A DNA stretch of 64,000 nucleotides from Deinococcus sonorensis KR-87 (GTDB taxonomy: Bacteria > Deinococcota > Deinococci > Deinococcales > Deinococcaceae). Both the position numbers and the translations under genes were made by a program. The notes under the pieces were generated by a model. That model was not told where the DNA came from and did no database searches. It saw nothing but the letters and a program-made list of their open reading frames with translations. Where the stretch lies: the NCBI RefSeq assembly GCF_040256395.1, contig NZ_CP158297.1, positions 372,001-436,000 on the forward strand, read 5' to 3'. How positions within the stretch are numbered: position 1 is the stretch's first letter; each line of letters opens with the position of its first letter. This document shows, piece after piece, positions 24,915 to 33,547 of the stretch.

Positions 24915-27047
24915 ATGACCAGAACCCTTTGCCGTGTCAGTGTGGCCCTCAGCGTGTGTCTGCTCGCCTCCGGTGCGTGGGCGGGCGGGATGTGGCGCGC
25001 CTGGAGCGATCAGACCCAGCTGCCCACCCTCGCCGAGCACCGGACCGAGCTCGCCAGCACCCGGCCCCAGGCCTGCATGCCAGCGGTGCGCGACCCCCGG
25101 ACGCCCGGACTCGCGCCGGGAGGGGGGATGGACCTCGATCAGGTGATCCGGCAACTTGAGGAGACGCTCTCCCGGATGAAGCCCGGCGATCCCGGCCGCG
25201 ACGCGCTGCAGCAGTCGCTCGCGAGTTTTCGCGAACTCCGCGCCCGGCAGGGCAGCGGAGGACCGCCGCTGCCGGTGGGGACGGCCCGGGGCGCCATGAC
25301 CCTGCGCACCGCCCTCACCCGCGCGGAACATGTTCTGGGACCGGACGCGCGCAAGGCCCCCGGCGGCGCCGGGGGGGCGGACATCGCGGCGGCGCTGGCG
25401 GCGGGCCGGCCCAGGGCGGCCCTCGCGCTGCTGCTCGCCGCTCAGCGGGCCGCGCCGAAGAACCCCTGGATCCTGGTGAACCTGGCGGGCGTGCTGAGCC
25501 TGACCGGCCTGCCGCGGGAAGCCATTGCCGTGCTCGATGCTGCCGATCAGCTGGGCGGCGCCCTGCCGGCGCCTGCGGGCGTGCCGGGCCGCGCCGTGGC
25601 GCTCTCCAACCGCGGGCATGCCTTCCTGGGCCTGGGCCGCTGGAAGGAGGCCGAGACGCCGCTGCGCGCCGCGCTGAAGCTCGCCCCTGACTTCTCCGAG
25701 GCGCGCGCGAACCTCTCGCAGGCGCTGCTGTGTCAGGGCAACCTGGACGGCGCGGTGCGCGAGCTGCGCCTCGCCATGCGCCGGACGCTGGACGCTCAGG
25801 CCAGCCCAGCGTTTCCGGTCCGGGAGAGTGTGCCCAATCGTCACGGGGCCGGGTTGATGAGCGCGGCGCTGGCGCCCACCCGGCGCCCGGCCAGCGACCT
25901 GTTCGACCTGTCACGCGGGGAGGCGTACCACCTGCCGCAGCTGAAGCTGCCGTCCACCCGCGAGGAGGGCGCCGCGCTTTACGAGCAGTACGTGGCGCTG
26001 GAACGGGCAGGAAGCGCGGAAGTGAACGCGCTGCTTGACCGGGTTGGGGACGCCCGGCTCAAGGCCACCCCGGACGCTGGGGAGCGCCGTTGGGCGGCGC
26101 TGGTGTACGCGGCCACAGCCAACGCCCACTTCGAGCCGCAGATCTGGCCGGTGTACAAGGCCGCGTACGACGCCCACTACGCCTATACGGAAGCCTATCC
26201 CCGGTTTGCCCGGCAGCTCAACGAGGCGGTCAGCCGCATCGACGCGCCCAGCTGCGCGGCCCACGTCGCGCAGCTGGACCAGGCGGTCGGCACCTTCTTC
26301 AGCCAACTGCGTCCCTTTGTCACCGGGCAGGCGCAGGCGATGGCCCGCTACGCGTCGGTGATGGTGCGGCATCAGACCGCGCTGGCCGCCAATCTGACCG
26401 ACCCGAATGACCGCGCTGCCAGCCGGATGTTCGCTGAGGCCGGTGCCAAGGGCATCTACTACGGCATGGTGGTCGGTGCCGCGCGCGAGATGGCCAGCGT
26501 CGCGCACGATCACGCCATCACCTGCGGCACCGTGGCCGGTCCCCGGGCGAGCCTCGACGCGCCTGACCTCCCGGAACTCGCAGGCGACCCCTGCGGTGGG
26601 GTGCCCACCGGGTCCAAGCTGAAATCGAAGGTGCCGTCCAACGCCTTCAACGTCAACGGGTATGGGCTGAGCTTCGGCCTGAGCTGCGAGAAGATCGACA
26701 TCGAGCTGTCGGCGAGCGTCATCATCGGCCTGTACGCCGCCGCGAGCGTGGACTGGAAGGGCACGGGCACCGTGTTCTTCGGAATCAAAGCCGACGCCAA
26801 GGTGCCGAAGGGCCTGTCGTTGGGCGGCATCCACAAGTCGGGCGCGAGCGCAAAAGAGAGCGTCTACATCAAGTTCAGCAAGGACGGCATCCAGGACGCG
26901 GGCTTGCGCATGGAAGGCAAGGTGTCGGTCGGCATCGGCACCGACGCGGCCGCGTATGTCTGGGACGTGAAGACCAAGCAGTGGGAGGCGAAATTCGAGC
27001 AGGAGTTCGGCGTGGCGGCGGCTGTCGCGTACTGGACCGGCCGGTAG
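24915..27047 (+). CDS. Exported TPR protein with unrecognised C-terminal domain
   Basis: A 710-residue protein with a signal peptide ending near GAWA at residue 23. Residues about 180-290 form tetratricopeptide repeats (NPWILVNLAGVLSLTGLPREA, then NRGHAFLGLGRWKEAETPLRA and the next helix pair). A helical middle region with paired cysteines follows. The last 150 residues are beta-rich with alternating patterns such as IDIELSASVIIGLYAAASVDWKG and KVSVGIGTDAAAYVWDV. These resemble a repetitive amphipathic beta sheet, possibly outer-envelope inserted (inference). ATG 24915 precedes the signal peptide directly. I do not recognise the C-terminal domain. TPRs suggest a protein-protein assembly role in the envelope. 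Confidence 0.83.
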   Translation: MTRTLCRVSVALSVCLLASGAWAGGMWRAWSDQTQLPTLAEHRTELASTRPQACMPAVRDPRTPGLAPGGGMDLDQVIRQLEETLSRMKPGDPGRDALQQSLASFRELRARQGSGGPPLPVGTARGAMTLRTALTRAEHVLGPDARKAPGGAGGADIAAALAAGRPRAALALLLAAQRAAPKNPWILVNLAGVLSLTGLPREAIAVLDAADQLGGALPAPAGVPGRAVALSNRGHAFLGLGRWKEAETPLRAALKLAPDFSEARANLSQALLCQGNLDGAVRELRLAMRRTLDAQASPAFPVRESVPNRHGAGLMSAALAPTRRPASDLFDLSRGEAYHLPQLKLPSTREEGAALYEQYVALERAGSAEVNALLDRVGDARLKATPDAGERRWAALVYAATANAHFEPQIWPVYKAAYDAHYAYTEAYPRFARQLNEAVSRIDAPSCAAHVAQLDQAVGTFFSQLRPFVTGQAQAMARYASVMVRHQTALAANLTDPNDRAASRMFAEAGAKGIYYGMVVGAAREMASVAHDHAITCGTVAGPRASLDAPDLPELAGDPCGGVPTGSKLKSKVPSNAFNVNGYGLSFGLSCEKIDIELSASVIIGLYAAASVDWKGTGTVFFGIKADAKVPKGLSLGGIHKSGASAKESVYIKFSKDGIQDAGLRMEGKVSVGIGTDAAAYVWDVKTKQWEAKFEQEFGVAAAVAYWTGR

Positions 27048-27567
27048 CGCTACGGCGAAGGGTGAGGTGCTGGCCTGGAGGACCTGGAGGGCACCACCCG
27101 CCAGCAGGTCTGTCCCGGCGTACCTCTGCAAGCGGGCGGCGACTTCACCCGGTCGGCATTCGAGACCGCCTCGCCGACCTCCGTGCAGAGCACCCTGGGA
27201 TTGAAACGCCGCCAGACCCGGCCGCCGACGTGACCCAGCAGCACGCGGATTGTGCCAGGGAGAGGGCCTGCGGTCGGTGACTGGATCCAGCCGCATGCAG
27301 ATGCAGACACGAAACCGCCCCACCCGCCGCCTCGTCCGACGGCCGCTCTTGTCGCTGCACTGCCCAATACCTGCGCATCACGGCGTGCGGGCAAGGCCGG
27401 TCTGGAACAAGACGCCAGACGCAAACCCAGCCGACGAAGCGGGGGCACAGACGGCGTGCAGTGGCCCGCATGATCCGCAGTTCCACCCTCGACGGGCAGC
27501 AAGGCCAGGTCAGCGTGATTCACCGGTCATCCCGCCCAGCGGACTAGGCAGGGCGTTTCCGGGCGCC
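27048..27567. other. Gene-poor stretch
   Basis: About 520 bp with open frames on both strands that lack family similarity or ribosome sites. I cannot support a gene; degraded sequence is possible. Confidence 0.45.
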
Positions 27568-28068
27568 TCATCGCCCGCCGGGGCGGCGCTCCAGCGCCCG
27601 CATGGTTGCCGCGGCCACCAGCCCCCCTGCCAGGTACCAGGTCGCGGTCAGCACAGGCGTGAGGAGGGCGGTAGAGTCCGGCTGCCGTCCCAGGCCCAGC
27701 GGGCGCGGCAACGTCACCGCGCCCACCCCGGCGGCCAGGCCAAGCGCCCCGCCCAGCGGCCAGCGCCGGGTGGTGGGCCCCAGCCCCACCAGGCTGTAGT
27801 ACGCCGCGTTGGACACCAGGTCAGCCAGCATCGTGGAGCGGTAGAGGGCCGCCCCCCGCGGCGGCTGGACTCCGGCGCCCTGCAGGGTGGCGCTCAGTGC
27901 CCGCTCCCCGATCACGTCCATGCGCGGCGCGTGCGGCAGAATGCGCCGCACCCCCTCATTCAGCGCGGTGACGGCCAGGGCTCCGGCCAGCCCGCCAGCA
28001 AGTGCGGGGCCCCAGCGCCGAAGCGGGGAAGGGTGGGGTTCAGAACCTTGAGGTGGTTGATGGTCCAT
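27568..28068 (-). CDS. Predicted membrane protein of unknown function
   Basis: A 166-residue protein with several short hydrophobic segments separated by glycine-rich turns: PALAGGLAGALAVTALNEG, then LADLVSNAAYYSLVGLG, GALGLAAGVGAVTLP and TPVLTATWYLAGGLVAAATM. This gives about four membrane spans. Short conserved-looking polar motifs (LNEGVRRILPHAPRMDVIGERAL) follow the first span. Similar small membrane proteins are found as hypotheticals in many bacteria. Genes on either side are distant, so it is probably a single-gene unit. Confidence 0.75.
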   Translation of the reverse strand: MDHQPPQGSEPHPSPLRRWGPALAGGLAGALAVTALNEGVRRILPHAPRMDVIGERALSATLQGAGVQPPRGAALYRSTMLADLVSNAAYYSLVGLGPTTRRWPLGGALGLAAGVGAVTLPRPLGLGRQPDSTALLTPVLTATWYLAGGLVAAATMRALERRPGGR

Positions 28069-28754
28069 GAGGCGTCTCCTGCGGGCCAGCGCGGCCCGTC
28101 CCCTTCAGCTGTACCGCATCGGCAGCGCCACAACGCCGTGTGTAAAGAACATCTGCAGGTGCAGCCGGTCTTCCCCGTGGTCCGGCTGGCTGAGCCGCAG
28201 GCTGGTGACCACACTGAAAGCACCGAACCGCTGAGGACCTGCACGCCGGTTGCGCCTGCTGGCGATGGAGGTCAGCCGCGGACCCCGGAGGGAACAGACG
28301 CTTCACGGTCTCGCTGAGGCGCCCGTCCCCTCGCGCAGCCATCCACCCGGACGTCCCCCTGTCCAGGCGCTGCCGGTCCGCCAGCAGGCCTTCACCCACC
28401 ACCCTGGCGCCCACGACGTGCCGTCCAGCGGACGGGACGGTACACACCCCTCAGGTCAGCGTCGCCAATGTCGGTGCCTCTTCACAGCGGGAGAGAAGGC
28501 CCGCGCTCACCGCGACGCGGTTGGGTGAAGCGACCGGCCTGCCCGGGCCCCGTGAAGCTCGGGCGTCCTGCTGGCGATCAGGCACCCACCCGGCGATGAT
28601 CCTGCGGGGACTGGGCTGCGACCTGGGTGACCAGACCCCAGTGGCGCCCGGGCAGGCATGGCCGGCACGCCCTCCGGCTGCCTTGCCCGCAGGGCCGGTC
28701 AGATCACGGCGCTGTGTCGGGAAGCCGGCGGGGTGACAGACCGGCCCATGCCGG
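28069..28754. other. Gene-poor stretch with a coding-like fragment on the minus strand
   Basis: Between about 28110 and 28450 the minus strand shows two coding-like pieces in different frames. One runs GRHVVGARVVGEGLLADRQ to ETVKRLF; the other runs RFGAFSVVTSLRLSQPDHG to the stop at about 28108. They could be remnants of one frameshifted gene, but I cannot name a family. Nothing else is seen. Confidence 0.35.
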
Positions 28755-29660
28755 TCACCCGTCCTCGCGACCCTCGCTGCGCAGTTCCTCCAGCGTGGCC
28801 TGCACCGCTTCCAGGTGGAATCCTCTGTAAAAAGCGGGGACACGCTCAGGTGTCGTCCCCAGGTCCTGCAGCACCGCCCGGTACGTCAGGCCCGGCGGCA
28901 GGGCCAGTTCGGTGAGTGCCGCCCGGTCGGCGAAGCCCGGCTCCGACGCCAGCTCCGCCCTGAGCCGACGGAAATACGCCAGGTTTTGCTCCAGCAACTC
29001 CGGTCCGGTGGTCCCCCCGTGGCAGGGCAGCACCACCGTGGCGTGAAAGGATTGCAGGTGCTGCAACGAAGCCCGGACCTGCGCCAACGTCGCCCCGCCC
29101 CGCACGCTCGGAAATGGAAACTCCGCCGCGTCGCCTGCCAGCAGCGTGCCCAGTTCCGGAATCCAGACGGAGCAGTGATCCGGGGTGTGCCCGGGGGTGG
29201 GCACGAGCTCCAGGGTCAGGTCACCGCCGTGCAGCGTCAACGTGTCCGTGAAGACCAGATCGGGCGGGACCAGAGTGACCTCCGCGAACCGGTTGTCCTC
29301 GGCCTGTTGCGCCTCCAGGCGCTCGCGGGCGGCGGGGGAGCGCAGGCGATCACCGGTCAGCGCGTGGCCGATGATCAACGCCGGGTGGTCGCCGTCCGGA
29401 GCGAACACCCGGTTGCCGTACACGTGATCCCAGTCGGCGTGGGTGTTGATCACCAGCACCGGTCGCCCGTCCAGCGCCGGCTGGACCCGCCCGAGCACCT
29501 GCCTCATCAGGGCCGGGGTGGCCATGGTGTCGATCAACATGGCAAACCGCTGGGTCATCACCGCGAAGGTGGTGACCTCGTCCCCGGCCTGAAAGATCCG
29601 GATCCGGGCGTCGACGTCCGGGTACTGAAGTTCCTCGATGGCGACTGGACCTGCGCTCAT
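28755..29660 (-). CDS. MBL-fold metallo-hydrolase
   Basis: A 301-residue cytoplasmic metallo-beta-lactamase-fold enzyme. The first metal motif reads THADWDH, with H74, D76, D78 and H79; the second histidine of the canonical HxHxDH is aspartate. TPGHTPDH supplies the next histidine, LLAGDAAEF the bridging aspartate, and LPCHGG the last histidine. This arrangement is common in glyoxalase-II-like hydrolases of unknown substrate. TACACT lies six bases before ATG 29660, suggesting a leaderless mRNA. A divergent role in thioester or lactone hydrolysis is possible but not shown. Confidence 0.88.
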   Translation of the reverse strand: MSAGPVAIEELQYPDVDARIRIFQAGDEVTTFAVMTQRFAMLIDTMATPALMRQVLGRVQPALDGRPVLVINTHADWDHVYGNRVFAPDGDHPALIIGHALTGDRLRSPAARERLEAQQAEDNRFAEVTLVPPDLVFTDTLTLHGGDLTLELVPTPGHTPDHCSVWIPELGTLLAGDAAEFPFPSVRGGATLAQVRASLQHLQSFHATVVLPCHGGTTGPELLEQNLAYFRRLRAELASEPGFADRAALTELALPPGLTYRAVLQDLGTTPERVPAFYRGFHLEAVQATLEELRSEGREDG

Positions 29661-29666
29661 GGCCGC

Positions 29667-29672
29667 AGTGTA
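29667..29672 (-). promoter_or_regulatory. -10-like TACACT for the MBL hydrolase gene, leaderless spacing
   Basis: On the minus strand TACACT ends six bases before the start codon at 29660; there is no ribosome site. Confidence 0.5.
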
Positions 29673-29762
29673 ACGGCCCCCAGGCGGCGCGGCCCCATTG
29701 GACCCGGGATGTGGGCCACCCCCGGGGCCAGCGGATCCAGACGTGACCCGGATGGACGCCGC

Positions 29763-30464
29763 CTACCAGGGCACCCGCTGCCGGTCACGAAAGAATCCGC
29801 CGGTGGGTCCACCGGGCGGCAGGGTGGCGAGCCAAACGGCAGTGTCGGCCCCCTGCCCGGCGCTCCGCGGGGCGCCCTGGCCACCCATGTCGGTGCGGAC
29901 CCAGCCGGGGTCCATGCTATTCACCAGCACCCCCGGGCCGCCGGCGTGCGCCACCAGTCGCGTCAGGGCATTCAGGGCGGCTTTGCTGGCCGAGTACGCC
30001 GGCGCGTATCCGCCCATGCTGCTCAGCTGTCCGGCGCCGCTGCTCACATTCACCACACGGCCGGAGCCGCGCTCACGCATGCCCGGCACGAACGCCTGGC
30101 ACAACCTCAGCGGGCCCATGAAGTTCGTCTCGAGGCTCTCCCAGTACACCGCTGGGGGGATCGTCAGGGCGTTCCCGCCCTCATGCAGCAACACCGCGGC
30201 GTTGTTCACCAGGACGTCGAGGCGCCCGAACTCACGCTGCACCCGCTCGGCGAGCGCCTGGATGCTCGCTTCGTCCCGCACGTCGAGGGGGACGGCCGTG
30301 ACGGTCCCCCCGGCCCGCACGATGCCCTCCGCGGCCTGCGCCCCCTGGGCCTCATCTCTCGCGGCAAGCAGGACATGCAACCCCTGAAGGGCGAGCTGCC
30401 GGCAGATTTCCCGGCCAATGCCGCGGTTCCCGCCGGTCACGAGGGCAATATCTCGGGTCGTCAT
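29763..30464 (-). CDS. Short-chain dehydrogenase/reductase
   Basis: A 233-residue classical SDR. The cofactor motif TGGNRGIG is at residues 10-17, DVRDE at 61-65, NNAA at 87-90, a catalytic serine in NVSSGAG, and YSASK with Y157 and K161. RD at 36-37 following strand 2 is compatible with NADP(H). The sequence pattern resembles carbonyl-reductase-like SDRs (LVTGGNRGIGREICRQLA, PGWVRTDMGG). It probably reduces carbonyl compounds; the substrate is unknown. The gene is divergent from an epoxide-hydrolase-like gene. Confidence 0.9.
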   Translation of the reverse strand: MTTRDIALVTGGNRGIGREICRQLALQGLHVLLAARDEAQGAQAAEGIVRAGGTVTAVPLDVRDEASIQALAERVQREFGRLDVLVNNAAVLLHEGGNALTIPPAVYWESLETNFMGPLRLCQAFVPGMRERGSGRVVNVSSGAGQLSSMGGYAPAYSASKAALNALTRLVAHAGGPGVLVNSMDPGWVRTDMGGQGAPRSAGQGADTAVWLATLPPGGPTGGFFRDRQRVPW

Positions 30465-30776
30465 GGTTCAGTTCATCAGCCCGGCGCGGCGCACACCGTA
30501 ACGGCGCTCGCAGGCTCGCCTGAAGGTGCGGCGGTCGTGGGGACGCCAACACGAGCCGCCGGCGAGCCTGGGGGCGCGGGGTGCGGCACGGCGCCAGCCT
30601 GGGGTCGACGAGCGGACGCTGGGCAGTGTCCGCGGTGCGCACATTCCGGCTGAGCAGACGCCAGCCGGCCCTCCTGGTCCGCCCCGTTCGGTCGCCAGGG
30701 CGCCTTCAGGCTGGCCCAAGGCTTCCTCTGCACACCCGGCTGGCGAACTGCGGACGCGGCGTGCGATGGTGCGGGC
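30465..30776. other. Divergent intergenic region with an inverted repeat
   Basis: This region separates the SDR and hydrolase starts. CAGGCTCGCC (30511-30520) and its exact reverse complement (30561-30570) flank 40 bp with partial further pairing. It may form a long hairpin or a binding site. No gene is supported. Confidence 0.45.
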
Positions 30777-31637
30777 ATGACGCATCAGGCCTGGACCCAC
30801 CACGAGGCGGTCATCAACCACGTGCGGCTGCACTACGTGCAGGCCGGTCCTGAAGACGGGCCGCTGGTGGTGCTGCTTCACGGCTTCCCGGAGTTCTGGT
30901 ACAGCTGGCGTCACCAGCTGCCCGCGCTGGCAGCGGCGGGATTCCGGGTGGTGGCGCCGGACCTGCGCGGCTACAACCGCTCGGAGAAGCCGCCTGGGGT
31001 GGCCGCCTACCGGCTGCGTCAGCTGGTCGCGGATGTGCGGGCGTTGATCGTCCACCTCGGGTCCCCGACCGCCGCGCTGGTGGGCCACGACTGGGGCGGG
31101 GTGATTGCCTGGGCCGCGGCCATGCGGCATCCGGAGGTGGTGTCGCGGCTGGCGATCCTGAACGCCCCACACCCTGGCGCGTATCGCCGGGAGTTGCGGC
31201 GCAATCCGGCGCAGTGGCGCCGATCATGGTACGTGCTGGCCGTTCAGCTGCCCGTGGTGCCGGACGCGCTGGGCCGGCTGCTGCGCGTCCGGATCGGCGC
31301 GCTGCTGCGCCGCAGCTCGGTCCGCCCGGACGCCTTCACCGACGAGGATGTCCGGGCCTATATCCACGCGCTTGGTCAGCCGGGCGCCCTCACGGCCAGC
31401 CTCAACTACTACCGCGCGCTGCTGCGCTTTCCTGGGGACATGCCGCTGATGCCCATTCCAGCCCGCACCCTGGTGATCTGGGGCGCGCAGGATGTGGCGC
31501 TGGTGCCGCAGCTGAGCGAGGGCCTGGACCGCTGGGTACCGCACGTGCAGGTGGAGCGGCTGCCTCAGGCGAGCCACTGGGTCCAGCACGACGCACCAGA
31601 GGTGGTCAGTCGGCTGCTGATCGACTTCCTCACCTGA
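30777..31637 (+). CDS. Alpha/beta hydrolase, epoxide hydrolase-like
   Basis: A 286-residue hydrolase. HGFPEFWYSWRHQLP at residues 36-50 is the oxyanion-hole motif of epoxide hydrolases, and GHDWGG at 103-108 supplies nucleophile D105. An aspartate in VIWGAQDVALVP and the histidine in QASHWVQHDAP complete the triad. An aspartate nucleophile and the HGFPE motif favour epoxide hydrolase or haloalkane dehalogenase over esterase, and the downstream residues fit the former. No signal peptide is present, so action is cytoplasmic. Confidence 0.9.
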   Translation: MTHQAWTHHEAVINHVRLHYVQAGPEDGPLVVLLHGFPEFWYSWRHQLPALAAAGFRVVAPDLRGYNRSEKPPGVAAYRLRQLVADVRALIVHLGSPTAALVGHDWGGVIAWAAAMRHPEVVSRLAILNAPHPGAYRRELRRNPAQWRRSWYVLAVQLPVVPDALGRLLRVRIGALLRRSSVRPDAFTDEDVRAYIHALGQPGALTASLNYYRALLRFPGDMPLMPIPARTLVIWGAQDVALVPQLSEGLDRWVPHVQVERLPQASHWVQHDAPEVVSRLLIDFLT

Positions 31638-32050
31638 AGGCGCCTCAGCGGGCGCGCGGTCCGGGCCGCCGGATCCCCTCGCCCGCCGGGGCCGCCTCTG
31701 TGCCCTCGCCTGATGGGGGACGGCGGTGTGCGGCTGAACGTCCGGGCACACGGGATGCGGCGGGAGGTGTCACGGGGGCGGCCTGTTTGGGCTTTCACGG
31801 CCCCCAGGGCCGCCTGGACGGCCGCCGACGGTACAGGGCGTCCAGTCGAGTCGCGCGTCGCCGGCTTCGGTGCATGACTCTTTGGGGTGGTCCAGGTTCC
31901 GTCGCCTCGCCGCCCACCGTTGCTGCGATGGTCAGATGGGCCTTCAGGGGGCGGGGAGCGGCCGGCCACGGCCCATGACCCGAGGCCTGACCCAGGCTCC
32001 GGACACCGACCCCCCCGCAGCACAGACAAGCAACTGGGCCACGCCGGGAT
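31638..32050. other. Intergenic, nothing recognised
   Basis: The region between convergent genes holds no supported gene, repeat or strong terminator. Confidence 0.45.
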
Positions 32051-32521
32051 TCAGCTCAGTTCGTCTTCGGTCGGGGCCTGGAAGACCCGCATCCACCCGC
32101 GCAGTGTCGAGGCAGGAATCTGGAAGGTGCCCTCCGGCCGCTGCGCATTTCGCTCCTCCAGTCGGGACAGCAGCACCGCTTCAGGGGCGTTCAGAAAGTG
32201 CACCTTGCATGCCGCGTTCAGCGCCGAGGCCCGGGCCCGGTAGGCGTCGCGTTCGCTTCGGCCCCAGAGGCCGTAATCGAGAATCACGTTCGTGCCGAGT
32301 TGCAGCGCCCTCGCCGCCACGTCCCACAACAGCGCTTCGATCAGCTGATGCCGCGCGTCGTGCTCCGGGTGCACCGTATCCAGGGTGAAATCATGCCCGA
32401 ACAGGCGAATATGCCATTCGTCCAACGTGAACCGCATGGCGGACTGCTCCTGTTCCAGTCTTTTTGCGTAGGTGGTCTTGCCGGCACAGGGCAGACCGAC
32501 AATCAGGTGCAAGGTCACCAT
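32051..32521 (-). CDS. P-loop kinase-like AAA protein
   Basis: A 156-residue small nucleotide-binding protein. Walker A GLPCAGKTT is at residues 9-17, and MRFTLDEWHIRLFG supplies an acidic residue after strand 2. NVILDYGLWGRSERD matches the second nucleotide-binding strand, and LEERNAQRP resembles a lid helix. The layout matches the AAA_33/zeta-toxin-like group of small kinases that phosphorylate small molecules or sugars. No antitoxin-like neighbour is present, so a toxin role is unlikely. Its substrate is unknown. Confidence 0.85.
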   Translation of the reverse strand: MVTLHLIVGLPCAGKTTYAKRLEQEQSAMRFTLDEWHIRLFGHDFTLDTVHPEHDARHQLIEALLWDVAARALQLGTNVILDYGLWGRSERDAYRARASALNAACKVHFLNAPEAVLLSRLEERNAQRPEGTFQIPASTLRGWMRVFQAPTEDELS

Positions 32522-33106
32522 CCGTCGTTACCTCAAGATTCAGGTCAGAGTGGGCCGAGCCGCTCGCCGTGACGTGGTCACGCGGGCGGCAGTGACGGGT
32601 CTCCAGCATCACGCGAGGGTGGGCATCGCCTGACCATACCACCCTGACCGACCGGCGGGGGCTGCAGGACGGCGATGAACGTCCTGCACGACCGCACATT
32701 CCGTGCTTGCGTTCCCAGGTCAGAATTCCTGTTCTCGCCCGTCCGCGTCAGGCGGCCCATTAGGCGCCCTTCCAGATGCTGCCGACCAGAGAGGATCTTC
32801 GGCCACTCCTCCAGGTCCTGATCGGCCGATGCTCAGGGCTGCCGCAGTGCAGTTCGGAACGTTCAGCACGACCCATCTGCGTTGGGCGGCCCCGGCCACT
32901 CGGGAGGCCGCAGCAAGGCATCGCCGGAGGGGGGCCGTGCTGCCGAGACGTCAGGAGGAGCGCGACGTCCTGGCGACCGACGCCCAGGTGGAGGGCCGCC
33001 CGGAATGCGGCGTCCATCTAGGACAGCCTGCCCACCCTGCGGAGGCGGCTCGATCGTCGGCACCCACCCTTGACTTCAAGCGCTTGAAGTTTGTTGTACT
33101 GCTCCC
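32522..33106. other. Intergenic; only the MerR promoter at its right end
   Basis: I see no gene in this 585-bp stretch. The right end holds the MerR-type promoter at 33070-33100. Confidence 0.5.
33070..33100 (+). promoter_or_regulatory. MerR-type promoter with 19-bp spacer and palindrome
   Basis: -35 TTGACT (33070-33075) and -10 TGTACT (33095-33100) are 19 bp apart. A perfect 18-bp palindrome with half-site ACTTCAAGC (33073-33090) lies between them. A long spacer with a central operator is the hallmark of MerR-family promoters, which the regulator untwists for activation. The -10 ends six bases before ATG 33107, implying a leaderless mRNA. Confidence 0.8.
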
Positions 33107-33547
33107 ATGACCCTCATGACGATTCAGGACGCGGCGCGGCGCAGTGGGCTGAGCGAGCCGACCGTGCGCTATTACGAAGACATCGGGCTGATCGGGCCCG
33201 TCGCCCGTGAAGCCAGGAGCGGACACCGGCGCTACGGCGAACAGGATCTCGACACCCTGCAGGTGCTGGCCTGCCTGCGCGCCATGGGCATGCGCATCGA
33301 GGACATGCGCACCTACCAGGCCAACCGCCTGCTCGGACCGCCCGCGTCTGGTGAGCAGCGCGACCTGCTGCTGCGCCACGCGCAGCGCGTCGAGACCGAG
33401 ATCACCACGCTGCGCGTGCACCTGGAGTACCTGCGGGCCAAGGCGCAGCTGTGGGACGCACGTGCCCGTGATGATGCCGCTGATGAGGCTGAAGCGGCAG
33501 CGCGCGTCCAAGCGATGCTCCCGAGTCTGCAGGCGGTGGTGCGGTGA
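33107..33547 (+). CDS. MerR-family transcriptional regulator
   Basis: A 146-residue regulator. The N-terminal winged helix has TIQDAARRSGLSEPTVRYYEDIGLI and RSGHRRYGEQDLDTLQVLACLRAMG, the standard MerR signature. A dimerising coiled coil follows (about residues 80-125), then a short C-terminus without the metal-binding cysteines of SoxR or heavy-metal sensors. It is therefore of the kind that senses aldehydes or other organics. Its start lies six bases after the -10 of a 19-bp-spacer promoter, so it probably controls itself. Its stop overlaps the start of the epimerase gene by four bases, suggesting co-regulation of that enzyme. Confidence 0.92.
   Translation: MTLMTIQDAARRSGLSEPTVRYYEDIGLIGPVAREARSGHRRYGEQDLDTLQVLACLRAMGMRIEDMRTYQANRLLGPPASGEQRDLLLRHAQRVETEITTLRVHLEYLRAKAQLWDARARDDAADEAEAAARVQAMLPSLQAVVR

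Noticed and set aside
28100..28450. Coding-like minus-strand pieces thought to be a frameshifted domain-of-unknown-function gene
   Set aside because: The two pieces did not match a single family convincingly; left as unassigned.
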